Source: JAWHQP01 sp032586195
Lineage (GTDB): Bacteria > Pseudomonadota > Gammaproteobacteria > Enterobacterales > Pasteurellaceae
NCBI GenBank assembly: GCA_032586195.1
Contig: JAWHQP010000001.1
Location: forward strand, 186,001-250,000
DNA: 64,000 bases
Direction: 5' to 3'
Position 1 is the first letter of the stretch. The number at the start of each line of letters is the position of its first letter. Shown here piece after piece: positions 27,368 to 35,568 of the stretch. The notes beneath the pieces were generated by a model that was given only the letters and a program-made list of their open reading frames with translations, did no database searches and was not told the DNA's origin. The translations under genes and the position numbers were made by a program.

Positions 27368-27970
27368 TTAACGTTCTGGTTGAAAGGTTTGCAGGTAATG
27401 GTCGCGATCCGCCCGAGTCAGCGGGCGTAACACTCGGGCCGGGTTGCCCGCCACAAGGCTGTTTGCGGGAATATCTTTAGTCACCACCGCTCCCGCTGCG
27501 ATGACCACGTTATCACCGATGGTGACGCCCGGCAGAATCACGGCATTACCGCCTACCCATACGTTATCGCCGATAATAATGGGTTTAGCCTGTTCCCAAC
27601 CTTCATTACGCAGTTCGGCGTCAAGCGGATGTCCTACGGTGTAAAGACTGACATTAGGGGCAAACATGACATTATTACCGATTTTAACTCCACCGCTGTC
27701 CAGAATAACGCAATTATAGTTGGCAAAAAAATTATCGCCCACTTCGATATGGCTACCGTAATCACATGCAAACGGGCTGTTAATATGCGGATTTTTCCCC
27801 GCCTTAGCTAAAATTGTGCGCAGCAGGCGTTCTTTTTCCGCTTTGTCCGACGGGCGTGTCATGTTGAAATCGAACAGCCGTTCTTTGGTTCTCATCCGCA
27901 TGTCGCGTAATTCGGGTTCGGCGGCTAAATGAGCCAAACCTTGCAGCATTTTTTCTTTTTCTGTCAACAT
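27368..27970 (-). CDS. Maltose/galactoside O-acetyltransferase-like hexapeptide enzyme
   Basis: Acetyl-CoA-dependent sugar O-acetyltransferase of the Maa/LacA family, 200 residues. An N-terminal Mac domain (KMLQGLAHLAAEPEL, then MRTKERLFDFN) is followed by left-handed beta-helix hexapeptide repeats (from about residue 75: GDNFFANYNCVILDSGGVKIG, with the catalytic His in YTVGHPLD) and VWVGGNAVILPGVTIGDNVV. It lies 9 bases after the YqaB-like phosphatase on the same strand. The sugar substrate is unknown. It occupies the place where yqaA lies in relatives. Confidence 0.88.
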   Translation of the reverse strand: MLTEKEKMLQGLAHLAAEPELRDMRMRTKERLFDFNMTRPSDKAEKERLLRTILAKAGKNPHINSPFACDYGSHIEVGDNFFANYNCVILDSGGVKIGNNVMFAPNVSLYTVGHPLDAELRNEGWEQAKPIIIGDNVWVGGNAVILPGVTIGDNVVIAAGAVVTKDIPANSLVAGNPARVLRPLTRADRDHYLQTFQPER

Positions 27971-27979
27971 GATATGTCC

Positions 27980-28582
27980 TTATTTTGCTTTGATGATTTG
28001 CTGGATACGTACATCGAAAACATCGATGCCGCCGTCTAATCCCGCCTGTACGCCGAGATCCGCATCTTCAAATACGATACAATGTTGCGGCTTCACCTGT
28101 AGTAAGTTTGCACAGCGTAAAAAGGTTTCGGGGCTGGGTTTGTGTGTTTCGACGTCATCCGCCGTGACGACGGCGGCAAAATATTGGCGCAAATCGAAAC
28201 GTTCCAGCAGCATGTCAACCATGTTTTTGTGCGAACCTGTGCCGAGTGCCATCGGAATGCTGTTTTTATATTTGTAGATAATGTCCATGGTCGGCAGCAG
28301 GGTGGCATTTTCTTCCACCAGCTCAAAACCGAATTTTCTTTTTAGCCGAATAATTTCATTTAATAATTCATGAGGTATGCCGTAACGTTTTATCGTTTCT
28401 TGAGCAATTACCTTTACCGGCGCTCCACCGTATTCATACATCACATCACCTTTAATCGGATAGCCCAAATGTTCTCCGACTTTTTCCCAAGCAAGCGCAT
28501 GACTGGGCATAGTATCGATAATAGTACCATCCATATCAAAGATAAAACCTTTGTAAGATTGAAAAATATTTGTATCAAACAT
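27980..28582 (-). CDS. HAD-family sugar phosphatase, YqaB-like
   Basis: Haloacid dehalogenase-type phosphatase of 200 residues resembling E. coli YqaB, which acts on fructose-1-phosphate and similar sugar phosphates. Motif I FDMDGTIID (nucleophile and acid Asp), motif II GTGS, motif III Lys in HKPSPETF and motif IV VFEDADLG are all intact. The start is ATG 28582, behind AGGA at a good distance; the frame is open to 28639 but without a ribosome binding site. Probably co-transcribed with the downstream acetyltransferase. Confidence 0.88.
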   Translation of the reverse strand: MFDTNIFQSYKGFIFDMDGTIIDTMPSHALAWEKVGEHLGYPIKGDVMYEYGGAPVKVIAQETIKRYGIPHELLNEIIRLKRKFGFELVEENATLLPTMDIIYKYKNSIPMALGTGSHKNMVDMLLERFDLRQYFAAVVTADDVETHKPSPETFLRCANLLQVKPQHCIVFEDADLGVQAGLDGGIDVFDVRIQQIIKAK

Positions 28583-28687
28583 GTAAAAATTCCTGTATTT
28601 TTTATAAAAATGTGAACTATGTCCTGTTTCAGAAGGCACTATTTGCTATGCTGGCGGGCGATTACAATAAATTATTGATTGCGGATT

Positions 28688-29080
28688 ATGAAATTAGCAC
28701 AGCATTTAAAACTGCTTCAAGGGCGTCAGCTTATCACAAAAGAATTAGCCGATATAACACTTTGTGTGGAACAACGGCTGCATCATTATTGGCGGGTTGA
28801 TGTGAATACCAAACAGGTAAAAATGGCGTTAGTTCATTTGGCTATGGCTTTGGGCAGGATAAAACGCGGGTATGCCGCTCAGCCGTTGCATAAGGATATT
28901 TATGCGGAAATTAAAAGTGCGGTGTGTTTTTCTCAAGTTTTAATTATTCACCGGGATGTGCTTTCCTTTATTCCCTTTGATATTCCCGAAAGTGAACAAA
29001 CGCATTTAATTGCCAACTGGTATTCCTTTATTCTTGCCCAGCCGTGGATTTCTTTCACACCGTTGTCTCCGACAGAATAA
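28688..29080 (+). CDS. Unrecognised protein with a PRD-like helical domain
   Basis: A 130-residue soluble protein. The middle and end (MALVHLAMALGRIKRGY, then FDIPESEQTHLIANWY) have the spacing of a PTS regulation domain (PRD): a histidine-containing helix followed about 60 residues later by a PExE-type turn. There is no DNA-binding domain, so if it is a PRD it is a stand-alone one. ATG 28688 has no strong ribosome binding site, and a TTG at 28679 is possible. It is divergent from the YqaB-like gene and converges on crp. Function unknown. Confidence 0.6.
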   Translation: MKLAQHLKLLQGRQLITKELADITLCVEQRLHHYWRVDVNTKQVKMALVHLAMALGRIKRGYAAQPLHKDIYAEIKSAVCFSQVLIIHRDVLSFIPFDIPESEQTHLIANWYSFILAQPWISFTPLSPTE

Positions 29081-29082
29081 AG

Positions 29083-29118
29083 GGTTTTAAAACCCGCATG
29101 TAAGTTTAACCCTTCAAT
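29083..29118 (-). terminator. Probable terminator of crp
   Basis: On the minus strand, GGGTTTTAAAACCC is followed by TTTATT. An alternative stem, AAGGGTT with AACCCTT, spans the same site. It lies between convergent crp and the PRD-like gene and may act for both. Confidence 0.5.
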
Positions 29119-29121
29119 TCA

Positions 29122-29811
29122 TTACCTTGTACCGAATACTACGATCGTCTTACCGTGCGCGGCGATAAGGTTCTGATCTTCCAGCATTTTCAGAATGCGC
29201 CCGACGGTTTCCCGTGAACAGCCGACCATTTGCCCTATTTCCTGACGGGTTATTTTGATTTGCATACCGTCCGGGTGCGTCATAGCGTCCGGCAGTTTCG
29301 CCAGATTCAGTAATGTCTGGGCGATACGGCCCGTTACATCCAAAAAGGCCAAATCACTCACCTGTTTTGAGGTATGCTGCAAACGGCGCGAAAGCTGAGC
29401 GGACAGATACATCAGAATTTCAGGATTAACCTGAATCAGCTGGCGGAATTTTTTATAAGAAACCTCCGCTATTTCACAGGCGGTTTTTGCTTTCACCCAA
29501 GCGGAACGTACTTGTCCTTCCTCAAATAATCCCACCTCGCCGAAAAACTCACCCTGACTTAAATGCGAAAGAATCATCTCTTTGGCATCTTCGTCCTTGA
29601 CCATCACGGTTGCCGAACCCTTCACAATATAGTAGAGCGTGTCGGCTTTCTCTCCGGCGTGAATCAATGTTGTTTTCGCCGGGTATTTATGGATGTGGCA
29701 ATGAGAGAGGAACCAGTCTAAAGTCGGATCAACTACCGTCGTCTGCTGCAACGCCTGTTGAGACTGCGTTTGCACCGTCGGCGATAACACTGCTTGTGCT
29801 TGTTCTAACAT
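29122..29811 (-). CDS. crp: cAMP receptor protein
   Basis: Global regulator of carbon use and, in Pasteurellaceae, of competence. It has 229 residues. The cyclic-nucleotide-binding fold contains GEFFGEVGLFEEGQVRSAWV (phosphate-binding cassette with Arg and Ser), and the helix-turn-helix TRQEIGQMVGCSRETVGRIL gives the usual TGTGA-reading surface. The N-terminus is about 15-20 residues longer than in E. coli, as in Haemophilus. Final gene of the run coaBC-dut-slmA-yheU-crp, the same order as H. influenzae. Confidence 0.97.
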   Translation of the reverse strand: MLEQAQAVLSPTVQTQSQQALQQTTVVDPTLDWFLSHCHIHKYPAKTTLIHAGEKADTLYYIVKGSATVMVKDEDAKEMILSHLSQGEFFGEVGLFEEGQVRSAWVKAKTACEIAEVSYKKFRQLIQVNPEILMYLSAQLSRRLQHTSKQVSDLAFLDVTGRIAQTLLNLAKLPDAMTHPDGMQIKITRQEIGQMVGCSRETVGRILKMLEDQNLIAAHGKTIVVFGTR

Positions 29812-29886
29812 AAAAAAACCTCATTTAACCGTTTTCAGAGCGGTCGCTCCTTTTAAAAATCCATTTTACTTTAAGTATCCAAATGG

Positions 29887-30114
29887 TTATCGAGCATTCT
29901 CAAAATAGCCACGAATCTTAATGTCAATGGTCTCATGCAATTCTGACCAAACTATCACGGCGTCACCGCGACGAATTTGGTTCAGTAAATTCTGTGTTTT
30001 CTGAGCAAGGGAAAGCTCCTTTGCTCCATAGTCTGTACCTTCCCGCAAAATAAAGCTTTCCACAATATTGCGTAATGTATCTTCTTCTAAATCTTGCCAG
30101 GGGATAATCATCAT
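29887..30114 (-). CDS. yheU: YheU family small protein
   Basis: A 75-residue protein of the UPF0270 family, function unknown. IPWQDLEEDTLRNIVESF and VIVWSELHET are the conserved blocks shared with E. coli YheU, which is also next to crp. The annotated ATG is followed at once by a second ATG (30111); either could be used. Confidence 0.9.
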   Translation of the reverse strand: MMIIPWQDLEEDTLRNIVESFILREGTDYGAKELSLAQKTQNLLNQIRRGDAVIVWSELHETIDIKIRGYFENAR

Positions 30115-30131
30115 ATGGTTAGTTTAACTGA

Positions 30132-30779
30132 TTATGTAAATAATGGCGCGAGTAAAGCCCACTGGTGTTCAAAACTCTGATTCAATGAATGACGAAAATT
30201 TGTGCGCACGAGACGCATAAACTGCCCCTCGCAAAATGTGACTAAATAAGTGGCAATCGTTCGTTCATCAATGGTAAAGCCTTTCCCTTCCCGCAATTTC
30301 CGCATTTGCAAAATATTGACAAACTGGACTTCAAGACGGTCAAAAAACAACCCGACCCGCGTCTGTAGTTTGGCATCTTCAAACATTAAGGCGTGTCCCG
30401 TCAGAATACGGGTAAATCCCGGGTTTTTACGGGCGAAATCCAGAATCATCTGCATAATATTCCGCACACGGTTTTCCGTATTGGTTTCCGTTTTTATGGC
30501 TTGCGTAATGCGGCTGAACAAATTACTTTCAAGATTCTCAATCAGCGCTTCAAAAATTTTGGTTTTACTCGGGAAATAACGATATAACGCAGCTTCCGAT
30601 ACGCCCACTTCCCGAGCCAAACGGGCCGTCGTCATACGCTCCATACCGTGTTCGGAATGCAACATATGAGTCAGCACCGTCAACACTTGCTGACGGCGTT
30701 CTTTGATTGTCCGTTTTTCAATCTTTGCCGTTTTCTGTGGTGCGGGCTCAATCGTTTCGATTAAAAGTTGCTCTGCCAT
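30132..30779 (-). CDS. slmA: Nucleoid occlusion factor SlmA
   Basis: TetR-fold DNA-binding protein that blocks FtsZ ring assembly over the nucleoid. It has 215 residues. The helix-turn-helix is at about 45-75 (MTTARLAREVGVSEAALYRYF), followed by the helical FtsZ-binding domain. It lies 3 bases after dut and 17 before yheU, in a tight minus-strand operon. Confidence 0.95.
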   Translation of the reverse strand: MAEQLLIETIEPAPQKTAKIEKRTIKERRQQVLTVLTHMLHSEHGMERMTTARLAREVGVSEAALYRYFPSKTKIFEALIENLESNLFSRITQAIKTETNTENRVRNIMQMILDFARKNPGFTRILTGHALMFEDAKLQTRVGLFFDRLEVQFVNILQMRKLREGKGFTIDERTIATYLVTFCEGQFMRLVRTNFRHSLNQSFEHQWALLAPLFT

Positions 30780-30782
30780 GAT

Positions 30783-31238
30783 TTATTTCTTGCCTGAATG
30801 ACCGAAACCGCCTGCTCCGCGGTCGGTCCGTTCAAATTCTTCTACAATATTGAATTCCGCTTGTACTACGGGCACAAATACCAACTGAGCAATACGATCA
30901 CCCACTTCAATTCTGAACGGCTCACTGCCGCGGTTCCAAACGGATACCATCAACGGCCCCTGATAATCGGAATCAATCAGACCTACCAGATTGCCCAGTA
31001 CAATACCGTGTTTATGTCCCAGTCCTGAACGCGGTAAAATGACCGCTGCCAAATTCCGATCGGCGATATAAATAGATAACCCTGTCGGAATAAGTGTGGT
31101 TTCCCCCGGTTGTAATTCAAACCCCTGTTCCGTTAAAGCGCGCAAATCCAGGCCCGCCGAACCTGTCGTCGCGTAAGCCGGTAACGGAAATTCCGTACCG
31201 ATACGTTGATCTAAGATTTTTACGTCAATTTTTTTCAT
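30783..31238 (-). CDS. dut: dUTP pyrophosphatase
   Basis: Trimeric dUTPase (151 residues) that keeps uracil out of DNA and supplies dUMP. All five motifs are present: GSAGLDLRA, PRSGLGHKHG, NLVGLIDSDYQGP, GDRIAQLV and the C-terminal RGAGGFGHSG. It overlaps the coaBC stop by one base. Confidence 0.97.
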   Translation of the reverse strand: MKKIDVKILDQRIGTEFPLPAYATTGSAGLDLRALTEQGFELQPGETTLIPTGLSIYIADRNLAAVILPRSGLGHKHGIVLGNLVGLIDSDYQGPLMVSVWNRGSEPFRIEVGDRIAQLVFVPVVQAEFNIVEEFERTDRGAGGFGHSGKK

Positions 31239-32443
31239 TATTTTTTCTCGTTATATTTTTCTACAATCAGATTCACTAATTGTTTGGCCAGTTCGGTTTT
31301 TGCCGCTTGCGGTAGCCGCGCCGCGCCGTCGCGCCAGAATAATTGCAGGGCGTTTTGTTCAGCGCCGAATACTTGCCCGCCGGCCACATCATTGGCACAG
31401 ATCATATCCAGATGTTTGCGTACCAGTTTATCTTGCGCGTATTGCGCCACGTTTTGAGTTTCCGCTGCAAATCCTACCGTAAATGGGCGTTGTTGTTCAA
31501 GATGTCCGACATCAGAAATAATATCAGGGTTTTTTACCAAGGTCAGTTGTATCTCATCGTCCGATTTCTTGATTTTTTGTTCGGCAACCCGTACCACGCG
31601 ATAATCGGCTACCGCCGCACAGCCGATAAAGATTTGATTTTCCACTGCATGCCGTAATGCGGCTTGGTGCATTTGCGCCGCCGATACTACATCAATACGT
31701 TTCACTTGCGGCGGCGTCGGCAAATTTACCGGCCCGCTGATTAATGTCACGCTCGCCCCGCGTTCCGCAAAGGCCCGGGCAATAGCAAAGCCCATTTTAC
31801 CCGAGCTGTAATTGCTGATATAGCGTACGGGATCGATATTTTCCCGCGTTGGTCCCGCGGTAATTACCACGGATAAACCCGCTAAGTCTTGGGCCTGATT
31901 TAAAATGTGACAAAGTGCGGTGTCGATTTCGGCAGTTTCCGACATTCTGCCCGGCCCTATGTCACCACAGGCCTGGTAGCCACTGTTCGGCCCCACCAAA
32001 TGCACTCCGCGGGCAATCAGTTTTTGCAGATTTTCTTGCGTAATACTTTGGCGGTACATTTGTTGATTCATAGCCGGAGCTAATAAAATCGGTGAAGCGG
32101 TGGCTAAACACAAGGTGGAAAGCAAATCGTTCGCCATTCCGACCGCTATGCGGGCGATAAAATCCGCGCTAGCCGGGGCAATAACGATACAATCCGCCCA
32201 TTTTGCCAGTTCGATATGACCCATAGCCAGTTCGGCTTGCGGATCGAGTAAGGATTGAGAAACAGGGTTGCCTGATATGGCCTGCAACGTAAGCGGAGTG
32301 ACAAACTCTGCCGCCGCGGCTGTTAAAACTACACGGACTTCGGCGTGGGCTTTGCGTAGAGAACGGATCAATTCAATGGTTTTGTAAGCTGCGATGCCCC
32401 CTGTAATACCGACTACGATGCGTTTATTCTCTAACGTGAGCAT
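31238..32443 (-). CDS. coaBC: Bifunctional phosphopantothenoylcysteine synthetase/decarboxylase
   Basis: Carries out two steps of coenzyme A synthesis. It has 401 residues: an N-terminal flavin decarboxylase (CoaC) with GGIAAYKTIE, the catalytic His region and PAMNQQMY, then a C-terminal synthetase (CoaB) with GPTRENIDPVRYISNYSSG and the lysine-rich KIKKSDDE loop. The start is ATG 32443, just behind GGAGG; the frame extends to a TTG at 32473 without support. An uptake sequence lies inside the gene near 31915. Confidence 0.96.
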   Translation of the reverse strand: MLTLENKRIVVGITGGIAAYKTIELIRSLRKAHAEVRVVLTAAAAEFVTPLTLQAISGNPVSQSLLDPQAELAMGHIELAKWADCIVIAPASADFIARIAVGMANDLLSTLCLATASPILLAPAMNQQMYRQSITQENLQKLIARGVHLVGPNSGYQACGDIGPGRMSETAEIDTALCHILNQAQDLAGLSVVITAGPTRENIDPVRYISNYSSGKMGFAIARAFAERGASVTLISGPVNLPTPPQVKRIDVVSAAQMHQAALRHAVENQIFIGCAAVADYRVVRVAEQKIKKSDDEIQLTLVKNPDIISDVGHLEQQRPFTVGFAAETQNVAQYAQDKLVRKHLDMICANDVAGGQVFGAEQNALQLFWRDGAARLPQAAKTELAKQLVNLIVEKYNEKK

Positions 32444-32620
32444 CCCCCCTCCAACATAAACCGACCTGAACAAAATTAGGTTTTATTTTACTGCAAATTT
32501 CCGTTTAGAAAAAATGTTATTTTCTCGATCCCCGTTCCAAAATTCACCTGTTCCGCTGGACTTGCTCTTCTAAAATAAATGAAATAGACCGGATTTATTC
32601 AGCAGAAACAGGTCAATACG

Positions 32621-33292
32621 ATGAATACTCTCTATCCGGACAATCCTATGCCTCGCGAAAAACTGTTAAAATTTGGTGCCGAAAGCCTGCGTGATGATGA
32701 ATTGTTAGCCATATTTTTGCGCACGGGGATGAAAAATTGCCCCGTGATGACGCTGTCTCAAGCGGTATTACGTCATTTCGGTTCATTGCGAGGGCTTATT
32801 TCCGCCGAGCGGAAAGCCTTCTGTGCGTTCAAAGGCATAGGCGTGACCCAATTTATTCAGCTGCAGGCCTGCACCGAAATGACCAAACGCTATCTACTGG
32901 AAGAACTGCAGCTAAGCCAGGAATTTACCAGCACGGAAACCGCCCGCCTGTATTTACAGGCCGAACTGGAAAGCAAAGAAAGGGAGGTTTTTATGGTGCT
33001 GTTTTTAGATAATCAGCATCGTTTGATTAAACGGGAAGAAATGTTCCTCGGTACCATTAATACGGCAGCGGTTCATCCGCGTGAAATTATTAAAACGGCG
33101 TTATACTGTAATGCCGCCGCCATTATTCTGGCGCATAATCATCCTTCGGGCGTTTCCGTGCCGAGCACTGCGGACAAACAAATCACGGAAAAAATCAAAA
33201 ACGCCGCCGAACTGATGGAAGTCCGCACTCTGGATCATTTTATTATCGGCAAAGGTAATTATTTTTCCTTTTCGGAAAATGGATTGCTGTGA
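32621..33292 (+). CDS. radC: RadC family protein
   Basis: A 223-residue JAB/MPN-domain protein. An N-terminal helix-hairpin-helix region (LRGLISAERKAFCAFKGIG) is followed by the metalloprotease-like fold with the motif ILAHNHPSGVSVPSTAD and DHFIIG. Its role is uncertain: early claims of a DNA repair function have not held up, and relatives are linked to competence or mobile elements. It sits in the conserved setting coaBC / radC / rpmBG / mutM. Confidence 0.93.
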   Translation: MNTLYPDNPMPREKLLKFGAESLRDDELLAIFLRTGMKNCPVMTLSQAVLRHFGSLRGLISAERKAFCAFKGIGVTQFIQLQACTEMTKRYLLEELQLSQEFTSTETARLYLQAELESKEREVFMVLFLDNQHRLIKREEMFLGTINTAAVHPREIIKTALYCNAAAIILAHNHPSGVSVPSTADKQITEKIKNAAELMEVRTLDHFIIGKGNYFSFSENGLL

Positions 33293-33372
33293 TCTTAAGC
33301 GGGGCATGTTGTCGTTTCGGGTAAAATTTCCACGCCGGTTTGAGGAAAACTGCATTTTGCTCCGCTTTATAC

Positions 33373-33401
33373 TTGAGAATAACAAATAAAGTGAGTATAA
33401 T
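33373..33401 (+). promoter_or_regulatory. Sigma-70 promoter of rpmBG
   Basis: TTGAGA (33373-33378), a 17-base spacer and TATAAT (33396-33401), a near-consensus promoter. Transcription from about 33408 would give a 130-base structured leader before rpmB. Confidence 0.75.
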
Positions 33402-33407
33402 TTGCGA

Positions 33408-33538
33408 CCTTTAATATGTTGCGGGTCGGGTGTATGCCTGACGAGGCAGTTGAATAAGTGTTGAGCCTTTTTAACCGCCCGAACCGTGAAAGCTCGAGCA
33501 AGGGCTTCGCCCTTAGTATTAATTACTGGAGAATGAAA
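33408..33538 (+). promoter_or_regulatory. Structured leader of rpmB-rpmG
   Basis: The leader contains GGGTCGGG (33423-33430) pairing with CCCGAACC (33478-33485) around an inner hairpin TGCCT/AGGCA (33435-33448), followed by a compact stem AAGGGC-TTC-GCCCTT near 33500-33514. Ribosomal protein operons are often self-regulated through such structures. No known leader family was recognised. Confidence 0.4.
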
Positions 33539-33775
33539 ATGTCAAGAGTCTGTCAAGTAACAGGCAAGCGTCCGGCAGTTGGTAACAACCGTTCGCACGC
33601 ATTGAACGCGACACGTCGTCGTTTTTTACCTAATTTACACACTCACCGTTTCTGGGTTGAAAGTGAAAACCGTTTCGTGACTTTACGCTTAACGGCGAAA
33701 GGTATGCGTATTATTGATAAAAAAGGCATTGATGCGGTATTGGCTGAAATCCGTGCCCGTGGTGAAAAAATTTAA
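33539..33775 (+). CDS. rpmB: 50S ribosomal protein L28
   Basis: A 78-residue ribosomal protein with [20 protein letters not shown] at the start and [10 protein letters not shown] in the middle. ATG 33539 follows TGGAG; the open frame upstream to 33458 is not coding. rpmG follows 11 bases later. Confidence 0.98.
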
Positions 33776-33786
33776 GGAGCTAAAAC

Positions 33787-33957
33787 ATGGCAGCTAAAGG
33801 CGCTCGTGAGAAAATCCGTTTAGTTTCTACCGCTGAAACCGGTCACTTCTACACAACGGATAAAAATAAACGTAATATGCCGGAAAAAATGGAAATCAAA
33901 AAATTTGATCCGGTGGTACGTAAACACGTTATTTATAAAGAAGCAAAAATCAAATAA
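33787..33957 (+). CDS. rpmG: 50S ribosomal protein L33
   Basis: A 56-residue ribosomal protein. [20 protein letters not shown] at the N-terminus and [19 protein letters not shown] at the end are typical of the zinc-free form (no CxxC pairs). The ribosome binding site AAGGAG lies at 33773-33778, overlapping the rpmB stop, so the two genes are coupled. Confidence 0.98.
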
Positions 33958-33976
33958 TTTTGCTGTTAATTCTGAA

Positions 33977-34007
33977 AGCCCGGCATTGTTCGGGTTTTTG
34001 TTTTTTT
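33977..34007 (+). terminator. Rho-independent terminator of rpmBG
   Basis: AGCCCG, an 8-base loop and CGGG followed by TTTTTGTTTTTTT. It begins 20 bases after the rpmG stop. Confidence 0.75.
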
Positions 34008-34026
34008 ATCAACAGGCTTTAAGATT

Positions 34027-34839
34027 ATGCCCGAATTACCCGAAGTCGAAACGGCTAAAAATGGTGTCGAGCCTTATTTAAAAGGGTTTACGATTGAAGA
34101 AATCGTCGTACGCCAGCCCAAATTGCGTTGGTTGGTGAGCTCGGAGCTGCCCCGTTTTTCTCAGGTGAAAATCACCGCGTTATCACGTCGGGCAAAATAT
34201 CTGATTATCCACACCGAGCAAGGCTATATTATCGGACATTTGGGCATGTCGGGGTCGGTACGTATCGTGCCGCACGGTAGTCCGATTGACAAGCATGATC
34301 ACCTTGATATTGTGATGAACAACGGCAAATTGCTGCGTTACAATGATCCCCGCCGCTTCGGGGCATGGCTGTGGACGGATAGTCTTGATGATTTTCATCT
34401 GTTCGCTAAACTCGGGCCCGAACCGCTGTCTGATGAATTTAACGCGGATTATTTATTTAAAAAATCCCGCCAAAGACACACCGCAGTTAAAAGCTTTTTA
34501 ATGGATAATGCCGTCGTAGTGGGGGTAGGCAATATTTATGCCAACGAATCCTTATTTTTGTGCGGCATACATCCTGCAAAAATCACCGGCAGTCTCACTA
34601 AGAAGCAATGTGCTGTGCTGGTCGATACCGTTAAGCAAGAACTCACCCGCGCCATTGAACAAGGCGGCACCTCCTTGAAGGATTTTCTTCGCCCCGACGG
34701 CCGACCGGGTTATTTCGCCCAACAGCTGCAGGTTTATGGACATAAAGGCGAACCTTGCCCGAAGTGCGGTGCTGAAATCGAGAGTTTGGTTATCGGGCAG
34801 CGCAACAGTTATTTTTGTCCGAAATGTCAGAAAAAATAA
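34027..34839 (+). CDS. mutM: Formamidopyrimidine-DNA glycosylase
   Basis: Removes 8-oxoguanine and ring-opened purines from DNA. It has 270 residues. The catalytic N-terminus PELPEVE (Pro2, Glu3), the helix-two-turn-helix GVGNIYANESLF and the C-terminal zinc finger (CPKCG and FCPKC cysteine pairs) are intact. Same position after rpmBG as in most gammaproteobacteria. Confidence 0.97.
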   Translation: MPELPEVETAKNGVEPYLKGFTIEEIVVRQPKLRWLVSSELPRFSQVKITALSRRAKYLIIHTEQGYIIGHLGMSGSVRIVPHGSPIDKHDHLDIVMNNGKLLRYNDPRRFGAWLWTDSLDDFHLFAKLGPEPLSDEFNADYLFKKSRQRHTAVKSFLMDNAVVVGVGNIYANESLFLCGIHPAKITGSLTKKQCAVLVDTVKQELTRAIEQGGTSLKDFLRPDGRPGYFAQQLQVYGHKGEPCPKCGAEIESLVIGQRNSYFCPKCQKK

Positions 34840-34948
34840 CTTTGGTTTTATCACCCGTCAGCCTCCCGGAACGATTACGGTAAAAGCTGTGTGCAATCCT
34901 GAAAAAGAAGAAATCTGGACCAAGGGTTATTTCATCGGATTCAAGTAG
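34840..34948 (+). other. Open tail downstream of mutM, possible gene fragment
   Basis: Directly after the mutM stop a frame reads GFITRQPPGTITVKAVCNPE and then ends WTKGYFIGFK before a TAG at 34946-34948. The composition looks protein-like, but there is no start codon or ribosome binding site of its own. It may be the end of a decayed gene, or chance. I do not recognise the protein. Confidence 0.25.
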
Positions 34949-34954
34949 CATTAC

Positions 34955-35018
34955 AAAGTGCGGTGTCGATTTTCAGTTTTTCTGTCCGAGTAAAACTCGA
35001 AAAATCAGCACCGCACTT
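34955..35018. repeat. Inverted pair of uptake sequences
   Basis: AAAGTGCGGTG at 34955-34965 faces CACCGCACTT at 35009-35018. The inner arms TCGATTTT and AAAAATCA can also pair partly. It may act as a terminator after mutM. Confidence 0.7.
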
Positions 35019-35054
35019 CTTTACGTCGAAGTCAGAAAATCCGGTAATTTCCCC

Positions 35055-35083
35055 TTGAGCTAATTTATGCACAAGTGTATAAT
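35055..35083 (+). promoter_or_regulatory. Sigma-70 promoter of the rpsF operon
   Basis: TTGAGC (35055-35060), a 17-base spacer and the perfect -10 box TATAAT (35078-35083). Start of transcription near 35090. Confidence 0.75.
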
Positions 35084-35089
35084 CCGCAG

Positions 35090-35178
35090 CTTCAGTCACA
35101 TTGGATTTTCGTTCCTTGCTTCCGCGGATTGGTGACTGGTCTAACAGTCGGAGGCTGATTAACCCGTAAGGAGCAGTA
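35090..35178 (+). promoter_or_regulatory. rpsF leader with mutually exclusive hairpins
   Basis: CAGTCAC (35093-35099) is complementary to GTGACTG (35132-35138), but the same GACTG can also pair with CAGTC at 35145-35149. TTCCGCGG, a CCG-containing single-stranded region, lies between. Leaders of rpsF operons are known to bind S6:S18 through a CCG-containing element, so this is a likely autoregulatory site. Exact match to that family was not computed. Confidence 0.4.
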
Positions 35179-35562
35179 ATGCGTCACTACGAAATCGTTT
35201 TTATGGTTCACCCGGACCAAAGCGAACAAGTACCGGGCATGATTGAGCGTTATACCGGTTCCGTAAAGGAAGCCGGCGGTCAAATTCATCGCCTGGAAGA
35301 TTGGGGTCGCCGTCAATTAACTTACCCGATCAACAAATTACACAAAGCACATTATGTGCTTATGAATGTAGAAGCGCCTCAAGAAGTGATCGACGAGCTG
35401 GAAACAACTTTCCGTTACAACGACGCAGTTCTGCGTAACGTAATTATTCGTACTAAGCACGCCGTAACAGAAGCGTCCCCAATGGCTAAAGCAAAAGAAG
35501 AACGTAAACCTGTTGCCGAAGCCGAAGTTGACAACAACAATTTTGAGGATGCTGAAGAGTAA
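35179..35562 (+). CDS. rpsF: 30S ribosomal protein S6
   Basis: A 127-residue ribosomal protein starting MRHYEIVFMVHPDQSEQV, with GQIHRLEDWGRRQLTYPINK and an acidic C-terminal tail. It pairs with S18, encoded two genes downstream. The ribosome binding site AAGGAG precedes ATG 35179. Confidence 0.98.
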   Translation: MRHYEIVFMVHPDQSEQVPGMIERYTGSVKEAGGQIHRLEDWGRRQLTYPINKLHKAHYVLMNVEAPQEVIDELETTFRYNDAVLRNVIIRTKHAVTEASPMAKAKEERKPVAEAEVDNNNFEDAEE

Positions 35563-35568
35563 TTGAGC

